Assembly (NCBI GenBank): GCA_947372535.1 | Contig: CANBUA010000275.1 | Location: 1 to 6,128 of the forward strand | Direction: 5' to 3' | DNA: 6,128 nucleotides | DNA from: Burkholderiales bacterium | GTDB taxonomy: Bacteria > Pseudomonadota > Gammaproteobacteria > Burkholderiales > Burkholderiaceae | The notes under the pieces: model-generated | What the model was told of the DNA's origin: nothing | The model's input: the letters and a program-made list of their open reading frames with translations, nothing else | Database searches by the model: none | In this document: positions 1-6,061 of the stretch, piece after piece | Layout: each line of letters begins with the position of its first letter | How positions within the stretch are numbered: position 1 is the first letter of the stretch | Translations under genes and position numbers: made by a program

Positions 1-1101
1 ATGGCTGGCAGCACTTTCGGACTTCTGTTTTCCGTCACCAATTTCGGCGAAAGCCATGGCCCGGCCATCGGCTGTGTGATCGATGGCTGCCCGCCGGGCA
101 TGTTGCTGTCCGAGACCGACATCCAGCCCGACCTGGACCGCCGCCGCCCGGGCACATCGCGCCACGTTACCCAGCGCAACGAGCCCGACGCGGTCGAGAT
201 CCTCTCGGGCGTCTACGAAGGCCGCACCACGGGCACGCCGATCTGCCTACTGATCCGCAACACCGACCAGCGCAGCAAGGACTACGGCAACATCCTCGAG
301 ACCTTCCGCCCCGGGCACGCCGACTACACCTACTGGCACAAATACGGCATCCGCGATCCGCGTGGTGGCGGGCGGTCCTCGGCGCGTTTGACGGCACCCA
401 TGGTGGCGGCCGGCGCCGTGGCCAAGAAGTGGCTGCGCGAGCAGTTCGGCACCGAGGTGCGCGGCTGCATGACCCAGCTCGGCCAAGTCAGCGTGGCCTT
501 CGAAGATTGGGCGCATGTGCCCAACAACCCGTTTTTCGTGGCCAACACCAGCCAGGTGCAGCAGCTTGAGGACTACATGGACGACTTGCGCAAGCAGGGC
601 GATTCTTGCGGCGCGCGCCTTTACGTGGAGGCCACCAACGTGCCCGTGGGCCTGGGTGAGCCGCTGTTCGACAAGCTGGACGCCGACATCGCCTACGCCA
701 TGATGGGCATCAACGCGGTCAAGGGCGTGGAGATCGGCGCCGGTTTTGCCAGCGTGACTCAGCCGGGCAGCCAGCACGGCGATGCCATGAGCCCGGAAGG
801 CTTTGCCACGAACAACTCAGGCGGCGTGCTGGGCGGCATCTCGACCGGGCAGCCGGTCACCGTGTCCATGGCCATCAAGCCGACCAGCTCCATCCGCCTG
901 CCGCGGCCGTCCATCGACTTGGCTGGGCAGAGCGCCACGGTCGAGACCTTTGGGCGTCATGACCCCTGCGTGGGCATCCGCGCCACGCCGATTGCCGAGG
1001 CCATGCTGGCGCTGGTGCTGATCGACCACGCCCTGCGCCATCGGGGGCAATGCGGCGATGTCAGCGTGCCGACGCCCGTGATCGCCGGGCCTCAGCCCTG
1101 A
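1..1101 (+). CDS. aroC: Chorismate synthase
   Basis: AroC catalyses the last shikimate-pathway step in the cytoplasm: anti-1,4 elimination of phosphate from EPSP to give chorismate, using reduced FMN. The 366-residue product is about the length of E. coli AroC (361) and resembles it throughout. Visible landmarks are the N-terminal MAGSTFG, the GESHG signature at residues 16-20 with H19, the [11 protein letters not shown] basic stretch at about 45-55, [10 protein letters not shown] at 102-111 with conserved H106, RGGGRSSAR at 121-129, NAVKGVEIG at 238-246, SGGVLGGIS at 273-281, and the C-terminal RHDPCVGIR at 319-327. The ATG is the first base of the window, so its ribosome site and promoter are not visible; I accept it because the N-terminus matches the E. 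coli protein. The TGA stop at 1099-1101 directly abuts the stop codon of the convergent gloA. No catalytic motif is missing. Identity is near certain. Confidence 0.98.
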   Translation: MAGSTFGLLFSVTNFGESHGPAIGCVIDGCPPGMLLSETDIQPDLDRRRPGTSRHVTQRNEPDAVEILSGVYEGRTTGTPICLLIRNTDQRSKDYGNILETFRPGHADYTYWHKYGIRDPRGGGRSSARLTAPMVAAGAVAKKWLREQFGTEVRGCMTQLGQVSVAFEDWAHVPNNPFFVANTSQVQQLEDYMDDLRKQGDSCGARLYVEATNVPVGLGEPLFDKLDADIAYAMMGINAVKGVEIGAGFASVTQPGSQHGDAMSPEGFATNNSGGVLGGISTGQPVTVSMAIKPTSSIRLPRPSIDLAGQSATVETFGRHDPCVGIRATPIAEAMLALVLIDHALRHRGQCGDVSVPTPVIAGPQP

Positions 1102-1104
1102 TCA
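1099..1104. other. Back-to-back stop codons of aroC and gloA (palindrome TGATCA)
   Basis: The plus-strand TGA of aroC (1099-1101) and the minus-strand TGA of gloA (TCA on the plus strand, 1102-1104) touch without an intervening base and form the palindrome TGATCA. No hairpin followed by a T-run is visible close to the junction. Transcripts from both sides must therefore end inside, or run through, the opposing gene. Confidence 0.9.
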
Positions 1105-1521
1105 CCAAGCGCCCACATTGGGCATCGATATCCAGGGTTCGGCCGGGGCCAGGGCCTCGCCGGCCTGCAGCAATTCAATGGAGATCTGATCGGGGGAGCG
1201 CACAAAAGCCATGCGGCCATCGCGGGGCGGTCGGTTGATCAACACGCCGTGGTCCATCAGTCGGTTGCAAGTGGCGTAGATGTCATCGACCTCATAGGCC
1301 ACGTGCCCGAAACTGCGACCGAAGGTGTAGACCTCGGGTTCCCAGTTGTGCGTCAGCTCGATCTGGGCGCTGTGGTCACCGGGGGCCGCCAGGTACACCA
1401 GGGTGAATTTGCCCTGGGGGTAATCGCGCTGTCGGACGACCTCCAAGCCCAGGGCATCGCGGTAGAAACGCAGGGATTGGTCCAGGTCGGTGACTCGCAC
1501 CATGGTGTGCAGGTATTTCAT
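1102..1521 (-). CDS. gloA: Lactoylglutathione lyase (glyoxalase I)
   Basis: Glyoxalase I isomerises the hemithioacetal of methylglyoxal and glutathione to S-lactoylglutathione, the first step of cytosolic methylglyoxal detoxification. The 139-residue protein belongs to the VOC/glyoxalase superfamily and carries two βαβββ modules. It starts MKYLHTMVRV, close to E. coli GloA. All four metal ligands expected from the E. coli Ni-dependent enzyme can be placed: H5, E55 (in QIELTHNW), H73 (in FGHVAYEVDD) and E116 (in ISIELLQ). The short form, without the insertions of Zn-type enzymes, suggests the Ni/Co class; this is inferred from length. The C-terminal extension (AEPWISMPNVGAW) goes beyond the E. 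coli protein and looks like the tail I recall from betaproteobacterial GloA. The start at 1521 fits the family, but the Shine-Dalgarno signal is weak (GGCGAG directly against the ATG). The gene lies 42 bases downstream of the CLC gene and converges on aroC. Confidence 0.95.
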   Translation of the reverse strand: MKYLHTMVRVTDLDQSLRFYRDALGLEVVRQRDYPQGKFTLVYLAAPGDHSAQIELTHNWEPEVYTFGRSFGHVAYEVDDIYATCNRLMDHGVLINRPPRDGRMAFVRSPDQISIELLQAGEALAPAEPWISMPNVGAW

Positions 1522-1545
1522 CTCGCCAAGCTTACGGCAAGACGC

Positions 1546-1583
1546 AAAAACCCTCCAGATACGTCAATCGCGGCGGGGTTTTT
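1546..1583 (-). terminator. Weak candidate terminator across the CLC gene stop codon
   Basis: An exact 8-base inverted repeat is present: AAAAACCC at 1546-1553 and GGGTTTTT at 1576-1583, with a 22-base spacer. Read in either direction it is an A-run, a short GC step, a loop and a T-run, the layout of a bidirectional intrinsic terminator. The GC part of the stem is only three pairs and the loop is long, so it would be weak. It overlaps the last codons of the CLC gene (stop at 1564-1566) and precedes gloA. Whether gloA is separated from the operon upstream is therefore undecided. Confidence 0.3.
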
Positions 1584-2865
1584 CCGGCGCTGGGCTGGGT
1601 TGTGGGCCCTCTGAGTTGCCCAAGGGCTGAGGTGCCGCAGCGCTGTATTTGGGCTGGCCGATGCGCTGTGACCGGTAGATGCCCGTGTGCCCGGAAAACA
1701 GGTAGCTCATCACGCAGGCCAGGCCCGCGTACACGCCGATGGACGAGCCGAACAGTTCCATGGCCATGAGTGTGCAGGCCAGCGGGGTGTTGGCCGCGCC
1801 CGCGAACACGCCCACAAAGCCGAGCGCAGCCATCAGCGCCACGGGCTGGTGCAACAGGGGCGCCAGGGCATTGCCCAGCGTCGCGCCGATGTAGAACAGG
1901 GGCGTGACCTCGCCGCCCTTGAAGCCCGTGCCCAGCGAAAAAATGGTGAACACGGCTTTGACCGCGAAATCCCAGGGCGGCACGGGCTGCTGGAATGCCT
2001 CGACGATGCCTGGGATGCCCAGTCCAGCATAGCGCCAGGCATCGAATCCCCAGATGACGCCGGCCAGCACGACGCCGCCAAGCAAAGGGCGAAGCGGCGC
2101 ATAGCCAACGGCTTGCTTCATGAAGCTGGACAAGGCCTGCGTGGCGCGCGCAAATGCCATCCCGACCAGGCCGAACAGCACCCCGGCCACCATGGCCGCG
2201 CCCAGGCCCCAGGCCGACATGGCGGGGGTCAGGCCGGCCGCGTAGTGCGTGTGGTGCACGCCCCATAGCGCCGTCACTTGGTCAGCCACGATGGCCGCCA
2301 CGAAGCAGGGCATCAGTGCGTCGTAGCGCAGGCGCCCCAATGCCAGCACCTCCAGGCCGAAGATGGCGCCGGCCATGGGTGTGCCGAACACGGCGGCGAA
2401 GCCGGCGCTGATGCCAGCCATCAGCAGAATGCGCCGGTCCTGGGGCTTGAGCTTGAAGGCCAGGGTGAGCTGATCGGCCAGGGCCCCGCCCATCTGCACG
2501 GCGGTGCCTTCGCGCCCCACGGAGGCGCCAAACAAGTGGGAGACGACCGTGCTGACCAGGATGAGCGGCGCCATGCGCAGCGGGATGACCTGGCGCGGAT
2601 CATGGATCTCGTCGATCAGCAGGTTGTTGCCCGCTTCTACACGCTGGCCGAACTTCAGGTACACCCAGCCGACCAAGAAGCCAGCCACCGGCAGCAGCCA
2701 GATCAACCAGCGGTGTGATTCGCGGGTCTGCGTGGCCCAGTCCAGGGCCAGCAGGAAACCGGCGGATGCCGTGCCGGCCAGCAGCGCGACGGCAAGGGCC
2801 AGCACCAGCCACTTGGCGGCATTACCCAGCCAAGTCAAGGGTTCGAGGCGTTTGAGAGGCTCCAT
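1564..2865 (-). CDS. CLC-family anion transporter, probable CLC-F type F-/H+ antiporter
   Basis: This is a 433-residue polytopic membrane protein of the CLC (voltage-gated chloride channel/EriC) family. Hydrophobic segments run from about residue 18 to 390, followed by a short Pro-rich polar tail with no CBS domains. The external gating glutamate is E119 in GREGTAVQMGG. The usual GSGIP anion-site motif is absent; the aligned region reads AGNNLLIDEIH (78-88). In the AAVFGTPMAGAIFGLEV stretch, V173 aligns with the internal proton glutamate (E203) of E. coli ClcA. GFKGGEVTPLF is at 314-324 and the likely central tyrosine is Y397 in HTGIY. Published work on CLC-F proteins describes loss of the canonical anion-site residues and a channel-like Val in F-/H+ antiporters, so fluoride export is the best inference; a Cl- channel remains possible. 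I chose the ATG at 2865, ten bases after the pabBC stop. The in-frame ATG at 2931 would add 22 unlikely residues and overlap pabBC by 56 bases. No clear Shine-Dalgarno is visible, so translational coupling is likely. Confidence 0.9.
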   Translation of the reverse strand: MEPLKRLEPLTWLGNAAKWLVLALAVALLAGTASAGFLLALDWATQTRESHRWLIWLLPVAGFLVGWVYLKFGQRVEAGNNLLIDEIHDPRQVIPLRMAPLILVSTVVSHLFGASVGREGTAVQMGGALADQLTLAFKLKPQDRRILLMAGISAGFAAVFGTPMAGAIFGLEVLALGRLRYDALMPCFVAAIVADQVTALWGVHHTHYAAGLTPAMSAWGLGAAMVAGVLFGLVGMAFARATQALSSFMKQAVGYAPLRPLLGGVVLAGVIWGFDAWRYAGLGIPGIVEAFQQPVPPWDFAVKAVFTIFSLGTGFKGGEVTPLFYIGATLGNALAPLLHQPVALMAALGFVGVFAGAANTPLACTLMAMELFGSSIGVYAGLACVMSYLFSGHTGIYRSQRIGQPKYSAAAPQPLGNSEGPQPSPAPEKPRRD

Positions 2866-2875
2866 CGGGCGACAT

Positions 2876-4750
2876 TCACAGAGTCGGTTGATCAAACGGG
2901 CAGGGCACGTTGGCCACATCCAGCCAACCACGCACGCTGTTGATCAGGGCCATGGCCTGGACCTGCGGTAGCTCACTCAGGCTGATGGTGCGCTCGGTCA
3001 GGCGGCCGGCCTCGATCAGGCTTTGCCGCATGACGCCCGGCAAGAGGCCCGCGCTCTCGGGCGGCGTGAACCATTGGCCGGCGAGATTCACGGCCACATT
3101 GCCGATGGTGAACTCGGTGATCTCACCCTGCTGGTTGTAGAGCAGGGTGTCGAAGCAACCGGCAGGCAGTGCGAAGCGGGTGTAGGCCGCTCGGCGCGTG
3201 GTCTTGTGGCGGATGAAGTCGTCCACAGCCGCCATGGGTGCCGATGCCAGCGCGACACGAATCGGCGTCGGCGTGTGGGGCAGAGGCGCGGCCTGTACCA
3301 GCGCCTGGCCTTGAGCATCAAGCAGCAAGCGCAGCTTGAAGTCGCCCAGCGGATGCTGCCGGGCGGCATCCTCCAGCAAGGTCTGAATGGCCTGACGAAG
3401 TTGGGGCGTCCACGGGTAACCGAAGTGAGCGGCGCTGCGCCCCAGTCGATCCAGGTGGCGCTGAAGGCGCTGCACCTGCCCGTCTTCCAGGCGCAGCGAT
3501 TCGAGCAGCTCGAAGGATTGGTCGGCACCCAGCAAAAAGGCCTGTTTGTGGCGCCACTCGTGGGCTTCGCCCTCGGGCGTGGCGTCCAGCGTGATGCCAC
3601 TGCCGATGCCACAGCGCGCGCGCCAGGGCGCCATGGGCGGCGGTGTGTCGATGCAGACGGTGCGGATGGGTACATTGAGCGTGACGCGCCCGCCCGGCTC
3701 GATCAGCCCAACGGCGCCGCAGTACACGCCGCGGTGCTCGCTCTCCAGCCGCGCGATGTGGTGCATGGCCTGGCGCTTGGGCGCACCAGTGATGGAGCCG
3801 CAGGGAAACAGCGCGGTCATCACGTCGCTCAACTGCGCGCCGGGACGGGTGCGAGCGGTCACGGTCGAGGTCATCTGCCAGACCGAGGGCAGGGCCTGGA
3901 TGTCGAACAGCGAGGGCACGGACACGCTGCCCAACTCGGCGATCTTGGACAGGTCGTTGCGCAGCAAGTCCACAATCATGAGATTTTCGGCACGCTCCTT
4001 GGGGCTCGTGCGCAGGTGCATGGCGGCGGCCTGGTCGTCGGCCGGCGCGGCATGCCGGGCGGCGGTGCCCTTCATGGGCCGTGTGGTGATGTCGGGCAGG
4101 CGCCAATCGAAGAACAGCTCGGGTGAGACGCTCAGCACGGCGCCAGGGCCACGGCAGGCGGCACGGGCGTCCAGGAAGCAGGCATAACCGCCAGGCTGGC
4201 TGCGCTGCAGCGCGGCGAAATAGGCGAGCAGCTCGGGCGTGTCGGGTAAGGCGGCCGCGCCCTCAAGCGCCGGCAGGCCCGCTTCGAAACTGGCTTTGAG
4301 CGGGCTGGTGAGGTTGATCTGGTAGACCTCGCCCTGGCGGATCAGCTCGCGGACCGTGTCGATGCGCTGGTGCAGCAGCGCCTCGCTCCAATCCCGCTGC
4401 CATGGACCCAGGCGCCAATCGCTCGCGGGGGCGGGGTGGCTGGTGCCGGCCTCGTCCGGCCAGGTGTGGGCATGATCGAAAACGGCCCAGACGGCATAAG
4501 GCGATCCGGGTGGCAGCGCCTTGACGGGCAGGTGAGGATCAAAAGCGGGCGCCGCTTCATAGGCGACCCAGCCCACGCACCAATGGCCGGCTTTGGCCAG
4601 CACGTGGACATCGTCCAGCAGCCCGGCGACCTGGGCCGGGTCGTGTGCCACCAGCCATCGCAAGGGCTGGTCGAAGCGCCAGCGCCGCCGGGGGGCCTGC
4701 GCCGTGTCCCCGGGGAAATCGATCAGCGCTGACGGAAAGGGCTCATCCAT
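2876..4750 (-). CDS. pabB: PabB-PabC fusion: aminodeoxychorismate synthase component I and aminodeoxychorismate lyase
   Basis: The 624-residue protein should carry two consecutive steps of 4-aminobenzoate synthesis for folate. With ammonia from PabA, the first half aminates chorismate to 4-amino-4-deoxychorismate; the second half eliminates pyruvate to give 4-aminobenzoate. Residues 1 to about 400 are a chorismate-binding domain with a short N-terminal part (GWVAYEAAPAF at 60-70). It has EVYQINLTSPL at 141-151, SPELFF at 209-214, PMKGTAARH at 225-233 with K227 at the position of the PabB catalytic lysine, KERAENLMIVDLLRND at 251-266 and FPCGSITGAPK at 315-325. Residues from about 410 are a class-IV PLP aminotransferase fold: FELLESLRL at 413-421, RHKTTRRAAY at 514-523 with likely PLP lysine K516, GEITEFTIGNVAV at 542-554 and GLLPGVMR at 568-575. 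A PabA glutaminase is not in the window. The start overlaps the end of dsbB by 8 bases, and the next gene begins 10 bases after the stop, so co-expression is likely. Confidence 0.95.
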   Translation of the reverse strand: MDEPFPSALIDFPGDTAQAPRRRWRFDQPLRWLVAHDPAQVAGLLDDVHVLAKAGHWCVGWVAYEAAPAFDPHLPVKALPPGSPYAVWAVFDHAHTWPDEAGTSHPAPASDWRLGPWQRDWSEALLHQRIDTVRELIRQGEVYQINLTSPLKASFEAGLPALEGAAALPDTPELLAYFAALQRSQPGGYACFLDARAACRGPGAVLSVSPELFFDWRLPDITTRPMKGTAARHAAPADDQAAAMHLRTSPKERAENLMIVDLLRNDLSKIAELGSVSVPSLFDIQALPSVWQMTSTVTARTRPGAQLSDVMTALFPCGSITGAPKRQAMHHIARLESEHRGVYCGAVGLIEPGGRVTLNVPIRTVCIDTPPPMAPWRARCGIGSGITLDATPEGEAHEWRHKQAFLLGADQSFELLESLRLEDGQVQRLQRHLDRLGRSAAHFGYPWTPQLRQAIQTLLEDAARQHPLGDFKLRLLLDAQGQALVQAAPLPHTPTPIRVALASAPMAAVDDFIRHKTTRRAAYTRFALPAGCFDTLLYNQQGEITEFTIGNVAVNLAGQWFTPPESAGLLPGVMRQSLIEAGRLTERTISLSELPQVQAMALINSVRGWLDVANVPCPFDQPTL

Positions 4751-5231
4751 GCCGGCGTTCGATGCTCACGGTGCAGACCAGGGCGATGATGCCGACCAGG
4801 GCGAACAGTGCCAGGCTCCAGAACTCGAAGGGCACGCCGGCCAGGTTGGCCGCAGCATCGGCGCAGGATGCGCGCACTTCGAAGGCCTCGGGCCAGCGTG
4901 TGTCTACGCCCAGTGTGGTAATGACGCGGTCGGCCAGAGTCAAGGCGCAACTGGCGGATTTGGCCGCCACGAAGTGCTGCCACCAGGCGGCCGCCACGCC
5001 GCAGCCCGCAAAAGCCACGACGACCAGCGAGACCAGGCGGCGCGGCAGGCCTGCAGGCAGGGCTGCGGCCAATAGGCTGACGGCCGCGATGGCGATGAAC
5101 AGGATGCGTTGCAGGATGCACCAGGGGCAGGGCTCCATGCCGAAGCGGTGTTGGGCCACCAGGGCACCAGCCACGGCAGCAGCGCAAGCCAGGCCAATGG
5201 CCACCAAGGCAGGTCGGACAGGAAATCTCAT
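4743..5231 (-). CDS. dsbB: Disulfide bond formation protein B
   Basis: DsbB is the inner-membrane quinone reductase that reoxidises periplasmic DsbA, passing electrons to ubiquinone or menaquinone. The 162-residue product has four hydrophobic segments (about residues 8-26, 43-60, 66-84 and 137-155), the DsbB topology. Both redox cysteine pairs are present: C35-P-W-C38 in the first periplasmic loop, and C95 with C123 in the second, longer loop (about 86-136). R42, four residues after the CPWC motif, matches the quinone-site arginine (R48) of E. coli DsbB. The ATG at 5231 lies 14 bases after the RidA-family stop, with a weak AGAAAG ribosome site. The 3' end overlaps pabBC by 8 bases. DsbA is not in the window, and the neighbours share no pathway with disulfide formation, so this appears to be an operon of unrelated housekeeping genes. 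Confidence 0.95.
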   Translation of the reverse strand: MRFPVRPALVAIGLACAAAVAGALVAQHRFGMEPCPWCILQRILFIAIAAVSLLAAALPAGLPRRLVSLVVVAFAGCGVAAAWWQHFVAAKSASCALTLADRVITTLGVDTRWPEAFEVRASCADAAANLAGVPFEFWSLALFALVGIIALVCTVSIERRHG

Positions 5232-5245
5232 GGTTGCTTTCTGCT

Positions 5246-5701
5246 TCAGTACACCTGGGCGATCAATTCGATTTCCACGCAGGCGCCCAGCGGCAACTGC
5301 GCCACGCCGAAGGCACTGCGGGCATGGCGGCCAGCCTCGCCCAGGATCTCGGCCAGCAGCTCGGAGCAGCCGTTGGTGACCAGGTGGTGTTCCGTGAACT
5401 CACCGGTGCTGTTGACCAGGCTCATCACCTTGACGATGCGCTCGACATTGTCCAGCCCGGCCGCGGCCGCGTTCAGCGTGCCCAGCAGGTCGATGGCCAC
5501 GGCGCGCGCGGCCTCCTTGCCCTCGGCGGTGGTCATGGTCTTGCCGAGTTGCCCGGTCCAGACCTGGCCGTCCTTTTTGGCAATGTGACCTGAGATGAAG
5601 ATCAGGTTGCCCGTGCGCATGTAGGGCAGGTAGCTGGCCGCGGGCGTTGCCACCGGGGGCAGGTTGATGTTGAGGGCGATGAGTCGGTCGGCGATGGTCA
5701 T
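5246..5701 (-). CDS. RidA-family (YjgF/YER057c/UK114) protein
   Basis: This is a 151-residue cytosolic protein of the Rid family, whose characterised members form trimers and hydrolyse reactive enamine/imine intermediates made by PLP enzymes. It has the LPPVATPAASYLPYMRTGNL opening (residues 14-33), ISGHIAKKDG at 36-45 and GQLG at 50-53. NVERIVKVMSLVNS is at 85-98 and VTNGCSELLAEILGEAG at 108-124. The C-terminal signature HARSAFGVAQLPLGACVEIE lies at 126-145, with R128 at the position of the catalytic arginine of RidA and E143 near its conserved acidic residue. The spacing looks like the slightly longer subgroup (about 150 residues, RSA-G---LP) rather than RidA proper (about 128), so the substrate is uncertain. 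I chose the ATG at 5701: AGAAGG lies 7 bases upstream and the sequence before it is not family-like. An in-frame ATG at 5902 would add 67 implausible residues. It is probably the first gene of the RidA-dsbB-pabBC-CLC run. Confidence 0.93.
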   Translation of the reverse strand: MTIADRLIALNINLPPVATPAASYLPYMRTGNLIFISGHIAKKDGQVWTGQLGKTMTTAEGKEAARAVAIDLLGTLNAAAAGLDNVERIVKVMSLVNSTGEFTEHHLVTNGCSELLAEILGEAGRHARSAFGVAQLPLGACVEIELIAQVY

Positions 5702-6003
5702 GGCGTGGCCTTCTGTTCTGAGCGATGGGCGGATGGTGCATTGTCGGCCATCAGGCCGGGCGTTTGCCAGGGGAGGGCGCCAGCATGGCTTGCCCGTATG
5801 ATCCTGGCCACCCCATGGACAACGCATGGGCGGAAAGACCATGAATCCATAAAAAAAGTTCAGTTTGGGAGCTGCGGCACCCAGGTTCCGCCAGCGCAGC
5901 ACTCTCGGGGGCCTTGCTGCTCGTTGTCTCGCCGGGCACCAGCGGGCGGCGGTATGCCTCCCTGCCCTTCCTCTACGACAAAGCGGCGGCCGCTTTGCGG
6001 GAG
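5702..6003 (-). promoter_or_regulatory. Gene-free leader upstream of the RidA-dsbB-pabBC-CLC operon
   Basis: These 302 bases hold no convincing gene on either strand and should contain the operon promoter. The ribosome site AGAAGG sits 7 bases before the RidA-family ATG. The best promoter-like pair I can see on the minus strand is weak: TTGTCC (5822-5817) and CATACG (5800-5795) with a 16-base spacer, which would give a leader of roughly 85-95 bases. An AT-rich patch (5841-5868, with seven consecutive A) stands out from the GC-rich surroundings. A small hairpin, CGGCC-ATCA-GGCCG, lies at 5745-5758. An exact 9-base inverted repeat around one base lies at 5979-5997. No riboswitch or operator of a known family was recognised. 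Confidence 0.4.
5979..5997. repeat. Near-perfect palindrome in the operon leader
   Basis: CAAAGCGGC (5979-5987) and GCCGCTTTG (5989-5997) are exact reverse complements around a single central G. There is no T-run on either side, so it is not a terminator by itself. It lies just beyond the T-run of the terminator at 6004-6037 and about 280 bases upstream of the RidA-family start. It could be a dimeric protein site or chance in GC-rich DNA. Confidence 0.45.
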
Positions 6004-6037
6004 AAAAACAGCGGCCACCTGGCCTCCGGCGGTGGCC
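6004..6037 (-). terminator. Intrinsic terminator of the upstream minus-strand gene
   Basis: Read on the minus strand, GGCCACC (6037-6031) pairs exactly with GGTGGCC (6019-6013) across an 11-base loop. After four more bases (GCTG) comes TTTTT (6008-6004). This is a classic Rho-independent layout, placed 24 bases after the stop codon of the partial gene at 6062. An alternative stem, CTGGCC with GGCCAG, is possible in the same stretch. The terminator separates the upstream gene from the RidA-family operon, which supports a separate promoter for that operon. Confidence 0.7.
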
Positions 6038-6061
6038 AGTATCGGGCGTGACGGCTGGGGT

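Noticed and set aside
247..777. A 176-codon minus-strand frame opposite aroC
   Set aside because: It is the mirror of conserved aroC codons; its low-complexity Ala/His/Val composition matches no family.
1522..1541. A small hairpin before gloA (CTCGCC with GGCAAG around an AAGCTT-containing loop)
   Set aside because: Only six pairs, one of them a wobble, with an 8-base loop; too weak to call a regulatory element.
1687..2268. A 193-codon plus-strand frame opposite the CLC gene
   Set aside because: It is antisense to conserved membrane segments, rich in Gln, His and Arg, and has no domain signature.
3023..4126. A 367-codon open frame on the plus strand opposite pabBC
   Set aside because: It lies antisense to a gene with clear catalytic motifs. 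Long antisense frames are expected in GC-rich coding DNA, and the translation is Gln/Arg/His-rich with no recognisable domain.
5745..5758. A possible fluoride riboswitch piece: CTGATGGCC on the minus strand resembles the 3' part of the crcB motif
   Set aside because: The matching 5' part (a GGCGATG-type segment with the required pairing) is not visible upstream, and the local sequence is explained by a small CGGCC/GGCCG hairpin.
5702..5902. An N-terminal extension of the RidA-family protein to the ATG at 5902
   Set aside because: The extra 67 residues do not look like the family, while the ATG at 5701 has a good AGAAGG ribosome site.
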